A DNA stretch of 64,000 nucleotides from Linnemannia elongata (taxonomy: Eukaryota; Mortierellomycota; Mortierellomycetes; Mortierellales; Mortierellaceae), in NCBI GenBank assembly GCA_036320915.1, contig JAXBDG010000016.1, forward strand, positions 124,001 through 188,000. The letters run 5' to 3'. Below, one piece after another: positions 23,016-33,673 of this stretch. Under the pieces are notes generated by a model. That model saw only the letters and a program-made list of their open reading frames with translations. It ran no database searches and was not told where the DNA came from. How positions within the stretch are numbered: the stretch's first letter is position 1; each line of letters opens with the position of its first letter. The translations under genes and the position numbers were made by a program.

Positions 23016-25036
23016 TTACTCGGCAACCATGGGTGCAGGCGCATCAGACCCCTTCTTCGCACCCATCTTGACCTTCCTGATCGCAAACGACGCCAACAAA
23101 CCCAACCCCGAGAAGGCCGTCATCAGAATAAAGAAATGCTGCAGTCCCACCACAAACGCATGCAAGATCGGGGCACGAATGTCCTCAGGCAACTCGGCGA
23201 TTCCCTTGATGTTCTGTGCATACTCGCTTGCGCCCGCGTTACTCAGACTGCTCTGCACAAACGTGCCTCCGATAGCGATACCAAACACGCCACCACAAGT
23301 TCGCAGGAATGTCCAGAGGGAGGTGCTGAGGGCAAGATCGGACTTGTTGACCAATTGGGCATGGACTCCGAGGAGGAGGGTATTGACGGTCATGCCCATG
23401 CTGAGACCTTGGAGGAGGAGGATCCCGACGATTTTTCCCTTGGATGTGTACTCGTCAAAGGTGATCAACAATCCTGAGGCGACAGTTCCGCAGGCCCATC
23501 CAATGACGATGAACTCCTTGTAGGTTCCCCAGCGACTCATCAACAGACCGACAACGACAGCAGATAGAGAGCCGACGATGACATATGGCAAGAGATCGAT
23601 TCCCGATTGGACCGCAGTGGCGCCATTGACGGCCTGGAAGTACAGGGGCAAGAAGAAGAGGAGACCCAAGAAGACAAAGCCCTGGAGGAAGACTTGGAGA
23701 TATGTCATAGCGAGGGAGAAGGTACCAAAGAGACGAAGCGGGATAATAGGCTTCTTTGCAAACTTCCACTCGTTGACCAAGAAGGCAGCGCCGACCAAAA
23801 AACCAACAATCAAGAGTGACAAGATAACAGCCGAGTCCCACGCATACCTGCCATCCGCCCCCCAGTTGAGTCCCAAAAGGATCATGACGATCGAGATGAC
23901 CATGAGAATAATGCCAGGGTAGTCAAGCGACTTGAGATTGGCGGCAAGGGTGACATTCTTGCGCCGGTTCATGTGCAGGAAGCAGATCAGGAGGAACAAG
24001 GCCACGGCGCCGACGGGGAGGTTGATGTAGAAGGCCCAACGCCAGGTGATGTTATCGGAGAAGGCACCACCGAGGAGGGGACCTAAGACGGCGGCGATGG
24101 CAAAGATGAGGGCGATCAGGGCTTGGTATGTACCTCGTTCACGGAGAGGGACAATGTCTGCGACTAGAATCATGCTCAGGGCAATGATTCCACTTCCTCC
24201 AAGACCCTGAACTGCGCGACCGATCTAATACGTATGAAGGTATAAAAGAGAAATAGGTTTAAAACAACTGTGCATGAGTCAAACGGTTATATTCGTCCGA
24301 ACATGAGAGGGAAAGTAGGAATTGGGGCAAGAAAAGGACGCTAAAAGTAAGGGATCATGGAAGTATTAGGGAAGAAAGGAGGAATGGAGATGCGGGGAAG
24401 GAGGAACGATGTTCTTACAATGAGCATAATCATGGACTGGGCAGCCCCACAAAGAGCGGAGCCCAAAAGGAAGACAATGCATGCGAACATCCTAATCATC
24501 CATCGGGACACCAAAAAATAAACATTTCAGGGTTAGCTTCGCAAAGTGGGGTTTAAGCGACATTCTAAAAAGCCACCGGTTAAACTTATAATACAAGTGA
24601 CATACATGGCTCGTTTGCGTCCAGCGAGATCGGCAGCAACACCATAGAGGGGCTGGACAGCGGTTGTGGTGAGGAGATACGCAGTGCCGACCCAGGAGAT
24701 GTCTGAAAAGTTGTTAAAGTCCTTGGCGACCGAGGGTAGAGTGGTGGTGACAATGGTCTGGTCGAGGGCTGCGAGGAACAACGTTACAGTGATGCCGAGG
24801 AAGACCAGGAAGCGACGGATAGGGGTTAACGGTGTCTTGGGACCAAAGTCTTGCGGCGCCTGCTGTCCTTGTGGAGGAGAAGGAGGAGAAGCGGCCTCGA
24901 GGTCTTTGTCTTGGGGCTGTGGAAGGGTTGCGGCAACAGCATCATTGGGTGATGTCTTTTCAGAATCGACGGGAACGACAGGGTCTTGAGTGGTTGACAC
25001 AATGGTCGAGCGGGACTCGTTCGTGGAGGACGCCAT
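23016..25036 (-). CDS. MFS transporter, DHA2 (14-TM drug:H+ antiporter) type
   Basis: Exons (minus): 25036-24606, 24491-24419, 24224-23016; 570 aa. A ~75-residue cytosolic N-terminus rich in Pro, Gln and Ser leads into TM1 (FLVFLGITVTLFLAALDQTI), with the conserved LDxTIV motif. Motif A-like GVAADLAGRKRAM, then GRAVQGLGGSGI and PLLGGAFSDNITWRWAFYINLPVGA, are hallmarks of fungal DHA2/aflatoxin-efflux-like pumps. About 14 hydrophobic segments are visible, ending in a basic tail. Likely exports drugs or secondary metabolites at the plasma membrane. No biosynthetic cluster is next to it. Confidence 0.9.
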
Positions 25037-27300
25037 GGCTGTTCTTTGTTTGTCTTGGTTTGGTCTTGGTTTGTCTTGGTTATCTGATTTGCTCTTGCTT
25101 GATTCTTTAGAGGAAAGAGAGAAGGAAAGAGGATTAGAGGGGAGCGAAGGGGGGTGTGTAAGGATGAGAGCGAGTGTGAGAATTAATGTTGGTATGAGGG
25201 TGACGAAAAAAAAAAAAAATGGGAGAGACCCCTCTATTTATTAGTTTTAGCACCTTTTTTCAGCAGTCTCTAAAAACGATAAAGAAGATTAAGCGCGGCG
25301 GGGTTAAGATGAAGATCCACTCCCGTCACAAACACACGCACTCCCTTTTTCCTTTTTCCCTCTCTCTGTGTTCTCTTTTTTCATGGACCGCTCAATTGAC
25401 ACATTCTCAAAACAAAGGCTGCGCTGTCCTGTCAAAACAGAACGTAAGCTGCTCTTCTCCTGTCGCCGTCAACAGAACCCACATACACAATACCCCTTAC
25501 GTTTTCCATGCACCTCCCTCCTTCCTCCCTCTTGTCTACATCTTGTCCCTCTTTTTTTTTTCTCTTTACTTTGCCACCCTCTCATTCCACCATCACAATC
25601 AAGGGAGAATGGAAATAAGCGGGCGAACCACGACAACGCTGGTTCGACACCCCTGGAACAATGAGTGTCGATTTGTCAGACTTGGGGTGGTGGCTTTCTT
25701 TTCCTCTCTCGATGGTGGCTCATCATCATCATCAACACTCAGCTTACAATTGTTCCGCCGAGCAGGGTCAAAAGGACAGAAACATAAACACAAAAACAAA
25801 AGCCAGGGTATAATCCCTCAAGCTGCTGGTTTTTATTTCTGTCGCAAGAGAGAGGAGTGATGCCAGTGGCAGACCGGATAAATCATGCGCTCATAGGAAG
25901 AAACAGCAGTTCTCCTCTCCTCTCCTTCCTCTCCCCTCCTTCCTCGACCTCCCCCCTCTCTTCGTTCCTTTCCAATGCGGGGAGAAATCGTCCTGTCGGA
26001 CCACGGTCGTCAACTCTTCAATTGCGCAGACCCATCCTCCATCATGGTATTGAGTGGTTGACTGGAATGACTTGGAGCAGAACCAGGCCAGCGAGAGAAA
26101 CAAGCATTGCAATTCTTCTCCGCTCACATCTCATTCTCTCTTTTTTTATTTTTTACTTTTTGGCTCAGATCCAAACTCAGCTCAATCCATCACACGCTGT
26201 GTACTATAAACAGGGGAGAGAGAGAGAGATACGTCTTCAGAAAAAGGGAATTCTGAATCAACATCCACCCCCCTCTTTTTCATCCTCTCCTCTCTTTTCA
26301 ATATCACCCTAACCTCTTTCCTTATTTCCACTCACACAAATTGCACAATCCTTTATCAAAACGATGAACACTAAATACCCTCCTATTCCATTCTATCATT
26401 TTCCTCTTCTTGTCCTTTCCTCTCTCCCAGTGCTTCTTGCTCTATCACTATTCTGAAGAAATAACCTAATAGATGAGGTATGGCAGCAAGCGTATTCAAA
26501 AACATGTAAAAGGTCTACCCTTCTATTGGACAAACAATCAACCATACCGTCCTTTGTTGTTCTTGTTTGCTTTCTCAATTTGCTCAATTTGCTCAAATTG
26601 GGAGGAAAAAAAAAAAAAAAAAAAAAAAAAAGGAACCACATGGATAAGTCAACAATACATTGCATGAACACAAACCCCCTCCTCTTCTTCCAAGGGGGCG
26701 AGGAAAATAATAAATAGAGGCCAAAATAAGTAGGAGACCCCAGAAAAATGTCAACCACTGCTACAACTGCGTTTAGAAGAATGGAAAAGAGAACACAATC
26801 AATGATAAAAAAAAACGTAGCAAGAGAGTGCCATAGCATGGTCACACCTCTTCCCTCTTCACAGATAAATGGTTAGTTGTCTACCTTCCTATTCCCTTTG
26901 ACTGATTTTTGAACATTCACCTCATTAAGTCATTTCGTATTCATATCCTTGAGGTATTGCAGAGAGAGAGAGAGAGAGATGGAGAGATGGAGAAAGGTAG
27001 GGTGGCGAGGAAAGGGTACGAGACAGAAATGAGCAGGTGTCGGACACACGCGTAACACTTGATTTTAGGCTTGGATTGTGTTCACAAGAACCATGACCAC
27101 AACAAAAAAAGGTCTGAGAGGAAGAGACACCATTGACCGACTATATCAGTTTTATAGACGGTATAACTGCTTCAACCTGAAATAAGAAAATAGAACTGAA
27201 TGAGGAAAAGAAAGTAACTATGCATAACATGCTAGAGACCAAGGCAATGGTGATGTGCTGGTAGTGGACATGACTCTGATATGAAAGGCAGACTTTTTGA
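25037..27300. other. Intergenic region with simple repeats
   Basis: About 2.3 kb upstream of the MFS gene. It has T/C-rich stretches, a 24-nt poly(A) run near 26608 and a short GA repeat at 26959-26976. Reading frames are short and low-complexity. I see no gene. Confidence 0.5.
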
Positions 27301-27812
27301 AGATCATGACCCTGGCAGTTCTCAGTTGTCATGCATGGCAAAGTATCATGGCATGTTCTCTGAACTAGAAAAGAAGGACGAAAGGTGTGAAGGACAACCA
27401 AAAAACAAAAATAGGAAACACCAGATGTGAATGTGTGTCTTGGAAATAAGATACTTCGCTCTCTCACTCTTACGCTGACCTTGTCCCAGCGCGTTTTTCA
27501 TCCCATCTCATTCACTCGTCCTCGAGAGACTGAATAAAAGAAAACTCCACCGAAGTGAAGAAATGCAAAAAGATAGCGTCAACAGCAGGATTTGAACCTG
27601 CGCGGGAGAACCCATGTGATTTCTAGTCACACGCCTTAACCGCTCGGCCATATTGACAGTATTTCATGATGAAACCAGTCCGTCCCAGTCACCGTTGAAT
27701 GTATGGATTCAGAGTAGCATTACACGCCCCGTAAGTAAAAACGCGCCTGGCGCCCGGCGGTTAAAAAAAAAAAAAAAAAAAAAGAAATGGCCGTTGATCC
27801 TGCAATTCTAGA
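27301..27812. repeat. Inverted duplication, left arm (contains tRNA-Ser)
   Basis: About 510 bp recurring in inverted orientation at 30398-30909 with very high identity. It includes the tRNA-Ser gene, both flanks, and the 5' end of a non-LTR element up to its ATGGCCGTTGATCC start. Confidence 0.85.
27577..27657 (-). tRNA. tRNA-Ser (anticodon AGA)
   Basis: Acceptor GTCAATA pairs with TGTTGAC. A-box-like TGGCCGAGCGGTTAAGG, anticodon loop CTAGAAA (AGA), a long variable arm of class II type and B-box GGTTCAAATCC are all present. Identical to the copy at 30555-30635. Confidence 0.95.
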
Positions 27813-29030
27813 AATTCCTCAAACAACAAACGACAATCCGACACCACCAGGCCTGGACGTCGCAGAGACGGGTGAAGAGGGCGATCCCTGACATTGACGA
27901 CGTGGAGTGGACCTCGACCTTGGCTCATGTTCACGACAGGCGAGCAGTCTTCACCTTTTACAGTAATAGCAAAGACTCTCATCAACGGACACATCACGTC
28001 AAAAAGCTGCATGGAATGTTGCCCACCCTGAACTCCATGCAGGCCCGCAAGCCCAACCTGTACCCAACATGCCTTTGCCGACGATGCGAGCTTAAGAAGG
28101 AGGATAACGAGCATGTCTGGAACTGTTCCTCGGCAGCTGAGACCACCACTACGATCTGGAAGGAGGCTATGGGCAAGATCGACGATTGGGGTGTACAGGC
28201 GACAAACAACTACAATGCAGCCAGGAAGCGAGAACACCAACGCGCGGTGGATAACGGTCGTCAAGCCCCGCGACCAGTACCCATACACTGGCGACCCCCC
28301 CGAGATGCAGATCATGTGCGGGGATTCTCCTCTATCGGTGGAGCTCGAGCCGTGCACAGCGGTAGTCCTGCTCCCGATCGCGATGAGAACCCCAAGTGGA
28401 ACGTATCGGACCTACTCCGCGGCATCACCCCAAAGAGCATGTTGACCGAATGGTGCGCGGTCTTCAGAACCCCACAGTCCATCGCCAAGACGGTCCTCCA
28501 CAAATTTGTTGGCTACCTGGAGACGCAGGCCTCAGAGCGGATCTGGAAACCCCGATGCTCCGCGACGATCGCGTGGGAGCAGACCCAGGGCATCTCTGTG
28601 AAGGACAAGACATCCAAATACACAGGTCCTCGTGGTGACTGGAGTCAAGGATATGGCTACATCACGCGCGATGGTTTCTGCCCGTGTGGCGCTTCGCTAG
28701 TCACACATGAGGATCGGACATGCCCTGGAGCGACCAAGAATCCACGAGCAGCTGATGAACGGCTGTTAGACAGCTTGTTGGGAAGGAGGAGGTTAACATT
28801 GATGGAGAGGATGGGAAGAATCCCTTTCATTCGTATCTAGTTTTATTTTCTTCCGTTATTGCTGTGAAGAGCAGCGACAATTGTTGCGCAGAGCCAAGTT
28901 CCGGACCGGACTTTGACTGGCGTATGGCGCACTAAAGAGTTTGGTCTATATTGCCCTTTATTTCCAAATGCCTCCTTTGTTCTGTTTGTCAGAGAAGTAA
29001 AATTATGTACGAAAAGATGAAAAGGCGATG

Positions 29031-29061
<31 letters not shown>
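27725..29061 (+). mobile_element. Internally deleted non-LTR retrotransposon upstream of tRNA-Ser
   Basis: The 5' end (CGCCCCGTAAGTA, 27725-27737) lies 67 bp from the 5' end of the tRNA-Ser gene and the element points away from it. A short GC-rich leader, an A-run and an ATG (27786, MAVDPAILEI) follow. The frame soon ends and a separate frame encodes an ORF2-like C-terminus. A ~190-bp 3' UTR and a 31-nt poly(A) tail (29031-29061) close it. The reverse transcriptase core is missing, so this copy is non-autonomous. Confidence 0.8.
27872..28840 (+). pseudogene. LINE ORF2 C-terminal fragment with zinc-binding motif
   Basis: An open frame of up to 322 aa matching the region after the reverse transcriptase of fungal LINE ORF2 proteins. 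A zf-RVT-like motif lies at ~69-85 (C-x2-C ... E-D-N-E-H-x3-C). Further Cys pairs appear near the end (FCPCGASLVTHEDRTCPG). The terminal GRIPFIRI-stop is shared by the other copies. The start is arbitrary because upstream coding sequence has been deleted. Confidence 0.7.
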
Positions 29062-29063
<2 letters not shown>

Positions 29064-30039
29064 TGATAGGGGAGTAAAAAAAACGAGGACAAGGTTTTAA
29101 GCAGACAACCGCTCTGGCGCTTTCTTTGTTCGTTTCTGTTCCGTGCTCACCAAGGCAGCCTTACTTTTTTGCCTTTTTTTAGATCAAATTCCATGGAAAT
29201 TTTAGAGAAAAAAATAATGTTGTGGCACGCGCACGCATCATTGAACATCATGGACCATCTAACGTTGCTTTTGCTATCCTGTGCTCAAAGGTTATCCATG
29301 GCTCCCTTGTGTAATTCAATCTTGTGTATCGACCAACACTGACCAACATCCTACTTTAGCCATCACGCAAGTACTATAGACCATACCGAGAAGCGGAATG
29401 GTGTACATTTTCTTTCTTTGACAAATAATACAAAGAGAAATTTGAAAGGAAATAGAACTACAGAGCAATTCTCCAGTGCACTATCTATCAGTTATCTGAA
29501 GGGGGCAATTTGAGCTTGAGTTGACCCTCGTCCCTTCGATGTATTTGTTAGTTCAACCAGGGAGCGAAATGCTTAATTTTTGGTGGCGCTCATTTTTTTT
29601 CGTGTCCAAGAAATAGAAGGAAAAATGCAACGCCATCTTTCCGACCGCGCCTTCCACTTTTTCCCTTTCTTCACAAATCCCCGCGCCTTTCACGCGTTAT
29701 TGATTAAAACAGTCGATGCATAAGGGCTTTCATACATTTTGAACCATAAGGATGTGTTAACAATACTACAACCACTTTAGCAATTGAAAGAAACTGCAAG
29801 GGTAAAAACCAGGATCGGTCCCATCCCTTGCAGCAGGATTTTTTTTTCTTTACTTTACAATTCACCGCGCCTTTCGTGCCATCTTTTTGCCACAGGAGTT
29901 AGTGAGCCAGTCGGTACATAGTCATTTTTTTGACCATCGGTTGCAAGGATGTGAAAGCAACATGCTTTTTATAATGTTTTTGGATTCAAGTCATTGAGAA
30001 TATATAAAAGGTTTGGCCTGTTCCACCACATCCCACTTA
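29062..30039. other. Non-coding spacer between retroelement copies
   Basis: AT-rich sequence without an ORF. Two diverged stretches (~29650-29760 and ~29835-29960) share the pattern C(C/A)CCGCGCCTTTC ... GTCG(A/G)TACAT, suggesting old repeat copies. Confidence 0.4.
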
Positions 30040-30249
30040 TTTTTTTTTCGTACATAATTTTACTTCTCTGACAAACAGAACAAAAGAGGCATTTGGAAAT
30101 AAAGGGCAATATAGACCAAACTCTTTAGTGCGCCATACGCCAGTCAAAGTCCGGTCCGGAACTTGGCTCTGCGCAACAATTATCGCTGCTCTTCGCAGCA
30201 AAAGCGGAAGAACATAAAACTAGATACGAATGAAGTGGATCCTTCACAA
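30040..30249 (-). mobile_element. 3'-end fragment of the same non-LTR family
   Basis: Reading minus, it begins near the end of ORF2 (TCATTCGTATCTAG) and continues through a 3' UTR ~85-90% like that at 28840-29028. It ends in a short poly(A) (T-run at 30040-30048). It sits directly after the poly(A) of the neighbouring copy. Confidence 0.75.
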
Positions 30250-30283
<34 letters not shown>

Positions 30284-30487
30284 TACACATTTTTATTTCT
30301 CTGAAAATCTCACCATTATTGAAAACTTCCTCCTTCCCAACAAACTCTCTCTAAAAGCAGCTCGTCAGCAGCTCGCGGGTCAACGGCCAGGTCATTTTAT
30401 TTCTAGAATTGCAGGATCAACGGCCATTTTTTTTTTTTTTTTTTTTTTTAACCGCCGGGCGCCAGGCGCGTTTTTACTTACGGGGCG
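30250..30487 (-). mobile_element. Heavily deleted non-LTR copy upstream of tRNA-Ser
   Basis: Minus orientation. 5' end CGCCCCGTAAGTA at 30487, A-run, ATGGCCGTTGATCC..., then a jump to ORF2 C-terminal codons (TTGTTGGGAAGGAGGAAG). It closes with an AGAAATAAAAATGTGTAC 3' end and poly(A) (T-run 30250-30282). The 5' end is 67 bp from tRNA-Ser. Confidence 0.75.
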
Positions 30488-30909
30488 TGTAATGCTACTC
30501 TGAATCCATACATTCAACGGTGACTGGGACGGACTGGTTTCATCATGAAATACTGTCAATATGGCCGAGCGGTTAAGGCGTGTGACTAGAAATCACATGG
30601 GTTCTCCCGCGCAGGTTCAAATCCTGCTGTTGACGCTATCCTTTTGCATTTCTTCACTTCGGTGGAGTTTTCTTTTATTCAGTCTCTCGAGGACGAGTGA
30701 ATGAGATGGGATGAAAAACGCGCTGGGACAAGGTCAGCGTAAGAGTGAGAGAGCGAAGTATCTTATTTCCAAGACACACATTCACATCTGGTGTTTCCTA
30801 TTTTTGTTTTTTGGTTGTCCTTCACACCTTTCGTCCTTCTTTTCTAGTTCAGAGAACATGCCATGATACTTTGCCATGCATGACAACTGAGAACTGCCAG
30901 GGTCATGAT
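30398..30909. repeat. Inverted duplication, right arm (contains tRNA-Ser)
   Basis: Inverted copy of 27301-27812. Identity stops at GGTCATGAT near 30909. Confidence 0.85.
30555..30635 (+). tRNA. tRNA-Ser (anticodon AGA), second copy
   Basis: Same sequence as the minus-strand tRNA at 27577-27657, including class II variable arm and B-box. Promoter boxes are intact, so both copies should be transcribed by Pol III. Confidence 0.95.
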
Positions 30910-31025
30910 ATTGCAATAGTGTAACGATTTTTGGAGTATGTTGTACTGCTTGAGTGTTTAATAAAGGAATGAGTTATGAGCTGATGAACCACCTAGGCGC
31001 TGAGTATGGATATTTTTATATACTT

Positions 31026-31123
31026 AGGGACCAGCTTAGTAAGCTAGTCCCTACGTTGAGCTTAGTAATCACGGCTCCCGTAACCTAGCCTTGTAACCTT
31101 GGCTAGACGTGTTAGTTCGTCTA
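31026..31123. repeat. Cluster of three adjacent hairpins
   Basis: Three inverted repeats lie in a row: 31026-31052 (AGGGAC-C-AGCTTA / TAAGCT-A-GTCCCT, one mismatch pair), 31085-31106 (CTAGCC / GGCTAG) and 31104-31123 (TAGACG / CGTCTA). The last two share bases, so they would be mutually exclusive folds. Confidence 0.6.
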
Positions 31124-31255
31124 GGCTGGTCTTACTAGTTTGGCTACTCCTAAACAGTCAGAGTTGGACTATTCATCATGTCATGGCATTGAGTTGGTGG
31201 CGGGGGGCCATGTACTATGCGTATCCAAAGTGGCACTCTGACGTATACTCAAGCA

Positions 31256-31350
31256 TTTATAGCGACTTTGCTTATATATCCATCGATGTCAGCTCTCTCA
31301 ATCCTTCCTTCTGCAAGAAAGTTCCCATTGTTGACTGTCCACCAAGTGGT
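31256..31350 (+). repeat. Dispersed repeat, copy 1 of 3
   Basis: Shares the core ATAGCGAC ... CGATGT(C/T)(A/G)GCTCT(C/T)TCAA(T/C)CCTT with 32648-32745 and 34246-34340. It lies in an ORF-poor region. Confidence 0.6.
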
Positions 31351-31394
31351 TTAATTGTAATTGTGTTGAGGGACTTTTCGAACCTCAACTTCGA

Positions 31395-32213
31395 TTAATA
31401 GTCTATATCTCTACCAGCCGTTCGCATCTTAGACAGCGCAACACCTCCGTTGTATCCGATCGAGTTGTTATACAAGTTCAAAGTGGTTAAAGTCGAGTTA
31501 GTCTTGAGCGCTTCAGACAGCGCAACAGCGCCGTTGTCTCTAATCGAGTTTTTAATCAAGTACAAAGCGGTTAGAGTCGAGTTGGTCTTGAGTGCATCAG
31601 ACAGCGCAACAGCTCCGTTGTCTCCGATCGCGTTTCCAGCCAAGTACAAGGTTGTCAGAGTCGAATTGGCCTTGAGTGCATCAGACAGTGCCGCAGCTCC
31701 GTTGTCTCCGATTGAGTTGTATTGCATAGCCAAAGTGATTAGGGTCGAGTTGGTCTTGAGTGCCTCAGATAGCGAAGCAGCTCCGTTGCTTCCGATTGAG
31801 TTGTTATACAAACTCAAAGTGGTAAGAGTTGAGTTGGTCTTGAGTCCCTCTGATAACGCAACAGCTTCGTTGTATCCGATCGAGTTCTCATCCAGGATCA
31901 AAGTAGTCAGAACCGAGTTGGCCATAACGCTAGAAAGCACTTCTTCTCGTTCAGATGTTGACGATAGGTGTCCTTCATAGGGAGAGCTCTGAATCTTCAG
32001 GTCTTGTATAAGGTGCTTGTTCCTCTCGACTGATTCCATGCTGGGGCCATGTTTTGACAACACGACGGACTTGTAGAGTGGCGGTGTAAATGATTCGTTC
32101 CAATCCCGACTCACACGCGCACAGGATGCAAGGTCTTTAAGGCCAAGACGGCTGGCAATGATTGAGCGAATCTCATGTAGATCGAGGGGATGTGTCCGGA
32201 ACATCTTAATCAT
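31395..32213 (-). CDS. F-box / RNI-like leucine-rich-repeat protein (272 aa)
   Basis: Intronless ORF with ATG at 32213. Residues ~8-55 form an F-box-like segment (IIASRLGLKDLASCARVSRDW). From ~105 there are six near-regular 28-residue RNI repeats of the type N-S-T-L-T-T-L-x-L-x-x-N-S-I-G-x-N-G-A-x-A-L-S-E-A-L-K-T. The LRR array is highly self-similar, implying recent internal duplication. A TATA-like box lies ~111 bp upstream. F-box/LRR proteins usually supply substrate choice to SCF ubiquitin ligases. The C-terminus ends soon after the last repeat, so truncation is possible. Confidence 0.75.
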   Translation of the reverse strand: MIKMFRTHPLDLHEIRSIIASRLGLKDLASCARVSRDWNESFTPPLYKSVVLSKHGPSMESVERNKHLIQDLKIQSSPYEGHLSSTSEREEVLSSVMANSVLTTLILDENSIGYNEAVALSEGLKTNSTLTTLSLYNNSIGSNGAASLSEALKTNSTLITLAMQYNSIGDNGAAALSDALKANSTLTTLYLAGNAIGDNGAVALSDALKTNSTLTALYLIKNSIRDNGAVALSEALKTNSTLTTLNLYNNSIGYNGGVALSKMRTAGRDIDY

Positions 32214-32323
32214 ACAGATGGAAAGCTTGACAAGCGTGACGGGGATGATGACGAGGATGGTGGTGATGGGGTTACAAAAAGGTAAGTTAACGAAGAAGGA
32301 ATGAGGAAAAGAAGGAGAGGGGC

Positions 32324-32330
32324 ATTTATA
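32324..32330 (-). promoter_or_regulatory. TATA-like box of the F-box/LRR gene
   Basis: TATAAAT on the minus strand, 111 bp before the ATG at 32213. A doubled GGCGCGGTTAATAG motif lies just further upstream (~32352-32381). Confidence 0.45.
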
Positions 32331-32381
32331 CTAGCACATAGAAGGGCAGAGGCGCGGTTAATAGAGGCGCGGTTAATAGGC

Positions 32382-33127
32382 ACGGCAGTGAGGGCGTAGT
32401 AAACATTCTAAAATACTGTGGCATTAATTCTATGCATCAGTTGCTCTCAAAATAAGCAATCATGAATGGTTCATGTAATTCGTACGATTTGGCATCTTTA
32501 ATAGGCCCTCCTTTCTTTCAGAGCGTCACGAAGAAAGCTACCACTCTTTGGTATACGGCAAACAAACGGAAGGGATGGGAGGAGTGTCAGAAGGGCAACA
32601 CAATGCGGGAGTACGATGCAACAGGGATACATGGCTTGTGGCAGCCAGGCGTTCATAGCGACGTTGCTTCTTGATCCTTCGATGTTGGCTCTTTCAATCC
32701 TTCTGTAGCAGAATTCAGTAAGCATTGGATTGTTCACCAAAAGACTACCCCTATGGACACCATCAAGGGACAACATCAAGGGATGATGGAAAAAGATCAA
32801 AGGCATTCAGTGTGGAAAGACAGGAAAAAATCAAGGGATGGATCAAGGCATAAAAATCAAGGGACAACACCAAGAGACAACATCAAACGACAACATAAGT
32901 TAGCTAAAGAAAAAGAAAAAACCTAGCTCATTTGTGGTAATGTGTGGAAGTGCGCTTGTTGCACTGATCAGGATATATGTTTTAGATTTTTAGAACTTGA
33001 TTTGATTACAGCTTGTGCGACAGAGGTATCTCTTCCAGGTCCAATTCACGAAGGGTCAAACCACTTTTTTTTTGTAGAGAGAGAGAGAGAGAGAGAAAGA
33101 GGAGAAGTGTGCTTGGTTAAAGTGCTA
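32382..33127. other. Intergenic region with degenerate short repeats
   Basis: Contains dispersed-repeat copy 2 and a CATCAAGGGA-type tandem motif at ~32760-32900. A GA-repeat lies at 33077-33105. No gene is supported. Confidence 0.45.
32648..32745 (+). repeat. Dispersed repeat, copy 2 of 3
   Basis: Similar to 31256-31350 and 34246-34340. The upstream ATGGCTTGTGGCAGCCAGGC resembles GGCTGACTTGTGGAAGGCAA at copy 3. Confidence 0.6.
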
Positions 33128-33616
33128 TCACATTTTATTCTTTAAATGTTCAGTGACTGCACATTGCACTAATTTTACGATTGTGATCACTAGGTACATA
33201 TCACTGGAGTGCAACTGCTTCGTCATCAATGCAGACCTTGAGGGTTTGTCTGCAAGATTAGATTCAGATGGAATCCATAAAACAGATACTGTGATGTTTT
33301 GTGATTGCATCCATGACAACAGTTTCGTCAGAAGCGCACTGACGCGCGGGTATTGCAGTGGGTGCTTTGCGGCGCGGTTGTTCAGCATTGAGCAAACACC
33401 CTTGTTGTCACAGTAAAGGTCAACGTGCTCATTGTTTCCTCCATTGTCCACAATGGCACGGTAAGCCGCATAGAACTCGGCATGGAACATGTCAAGCTGG
33501 AATCTATGGGGAAGTGGAAAGTTCATAATATTGCCTTTGTGGTTCACCCAAGCACCTTGTGTTAGGGTTGCGTCGCTGTAATACAGCTTATGCGAATTAT
33601 TTTTTTTGGTGGACAT
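33128..33616 (-). CDS. Free-standing RNase H-like protein (162 aa)
   Basis: Intronless ORF, ATG at 33616, with a TATA-like box ~58 bp upstream. The four acidic positions of retroelement RNase H are present: D in YYSDATLTQGAW, E in MFHAEFYAAYRA, D in DLYCDNKGV and D in ESNLADKPSR. The LWIPSESNLADKPSR ending is typical of RNase H from DIRS/Ngaro or Ty3-like elements. No reverse transcriptase or integrase lies beside it. It is either a domesticated RNase H or a well-preserved fragment. Confidence 0.65.
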   Translation of the reverse strand: MSTKKNNSHKLYYSDATLTQGAWVNHKGNIMNFPLPHRFQLDMFHAEFYAAYRAIVDNGGNNEHVDLYCDNKGVCSMLNNRAAKHPLQYPRVSALLTKLLSWMQSQNITVSVLWIPSESNLADKPSRSALMTKQLHSSDMYLVITIVKLVQCAVTEHLKNKM

Positions 33617-33673
33617 ATTGATTAATGCTTCAGTAATCGAGGAAAAGCACTGTAAAAATTCATTTCTGGATGA

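Noticed and set aside
27786..27890. Separate short gene starting MAVDPAILEI
   Set aside because: It begins exactly at the retroelement 5' region and recurs at the right tRNA-Ser copy; it is a truncated element ORF.
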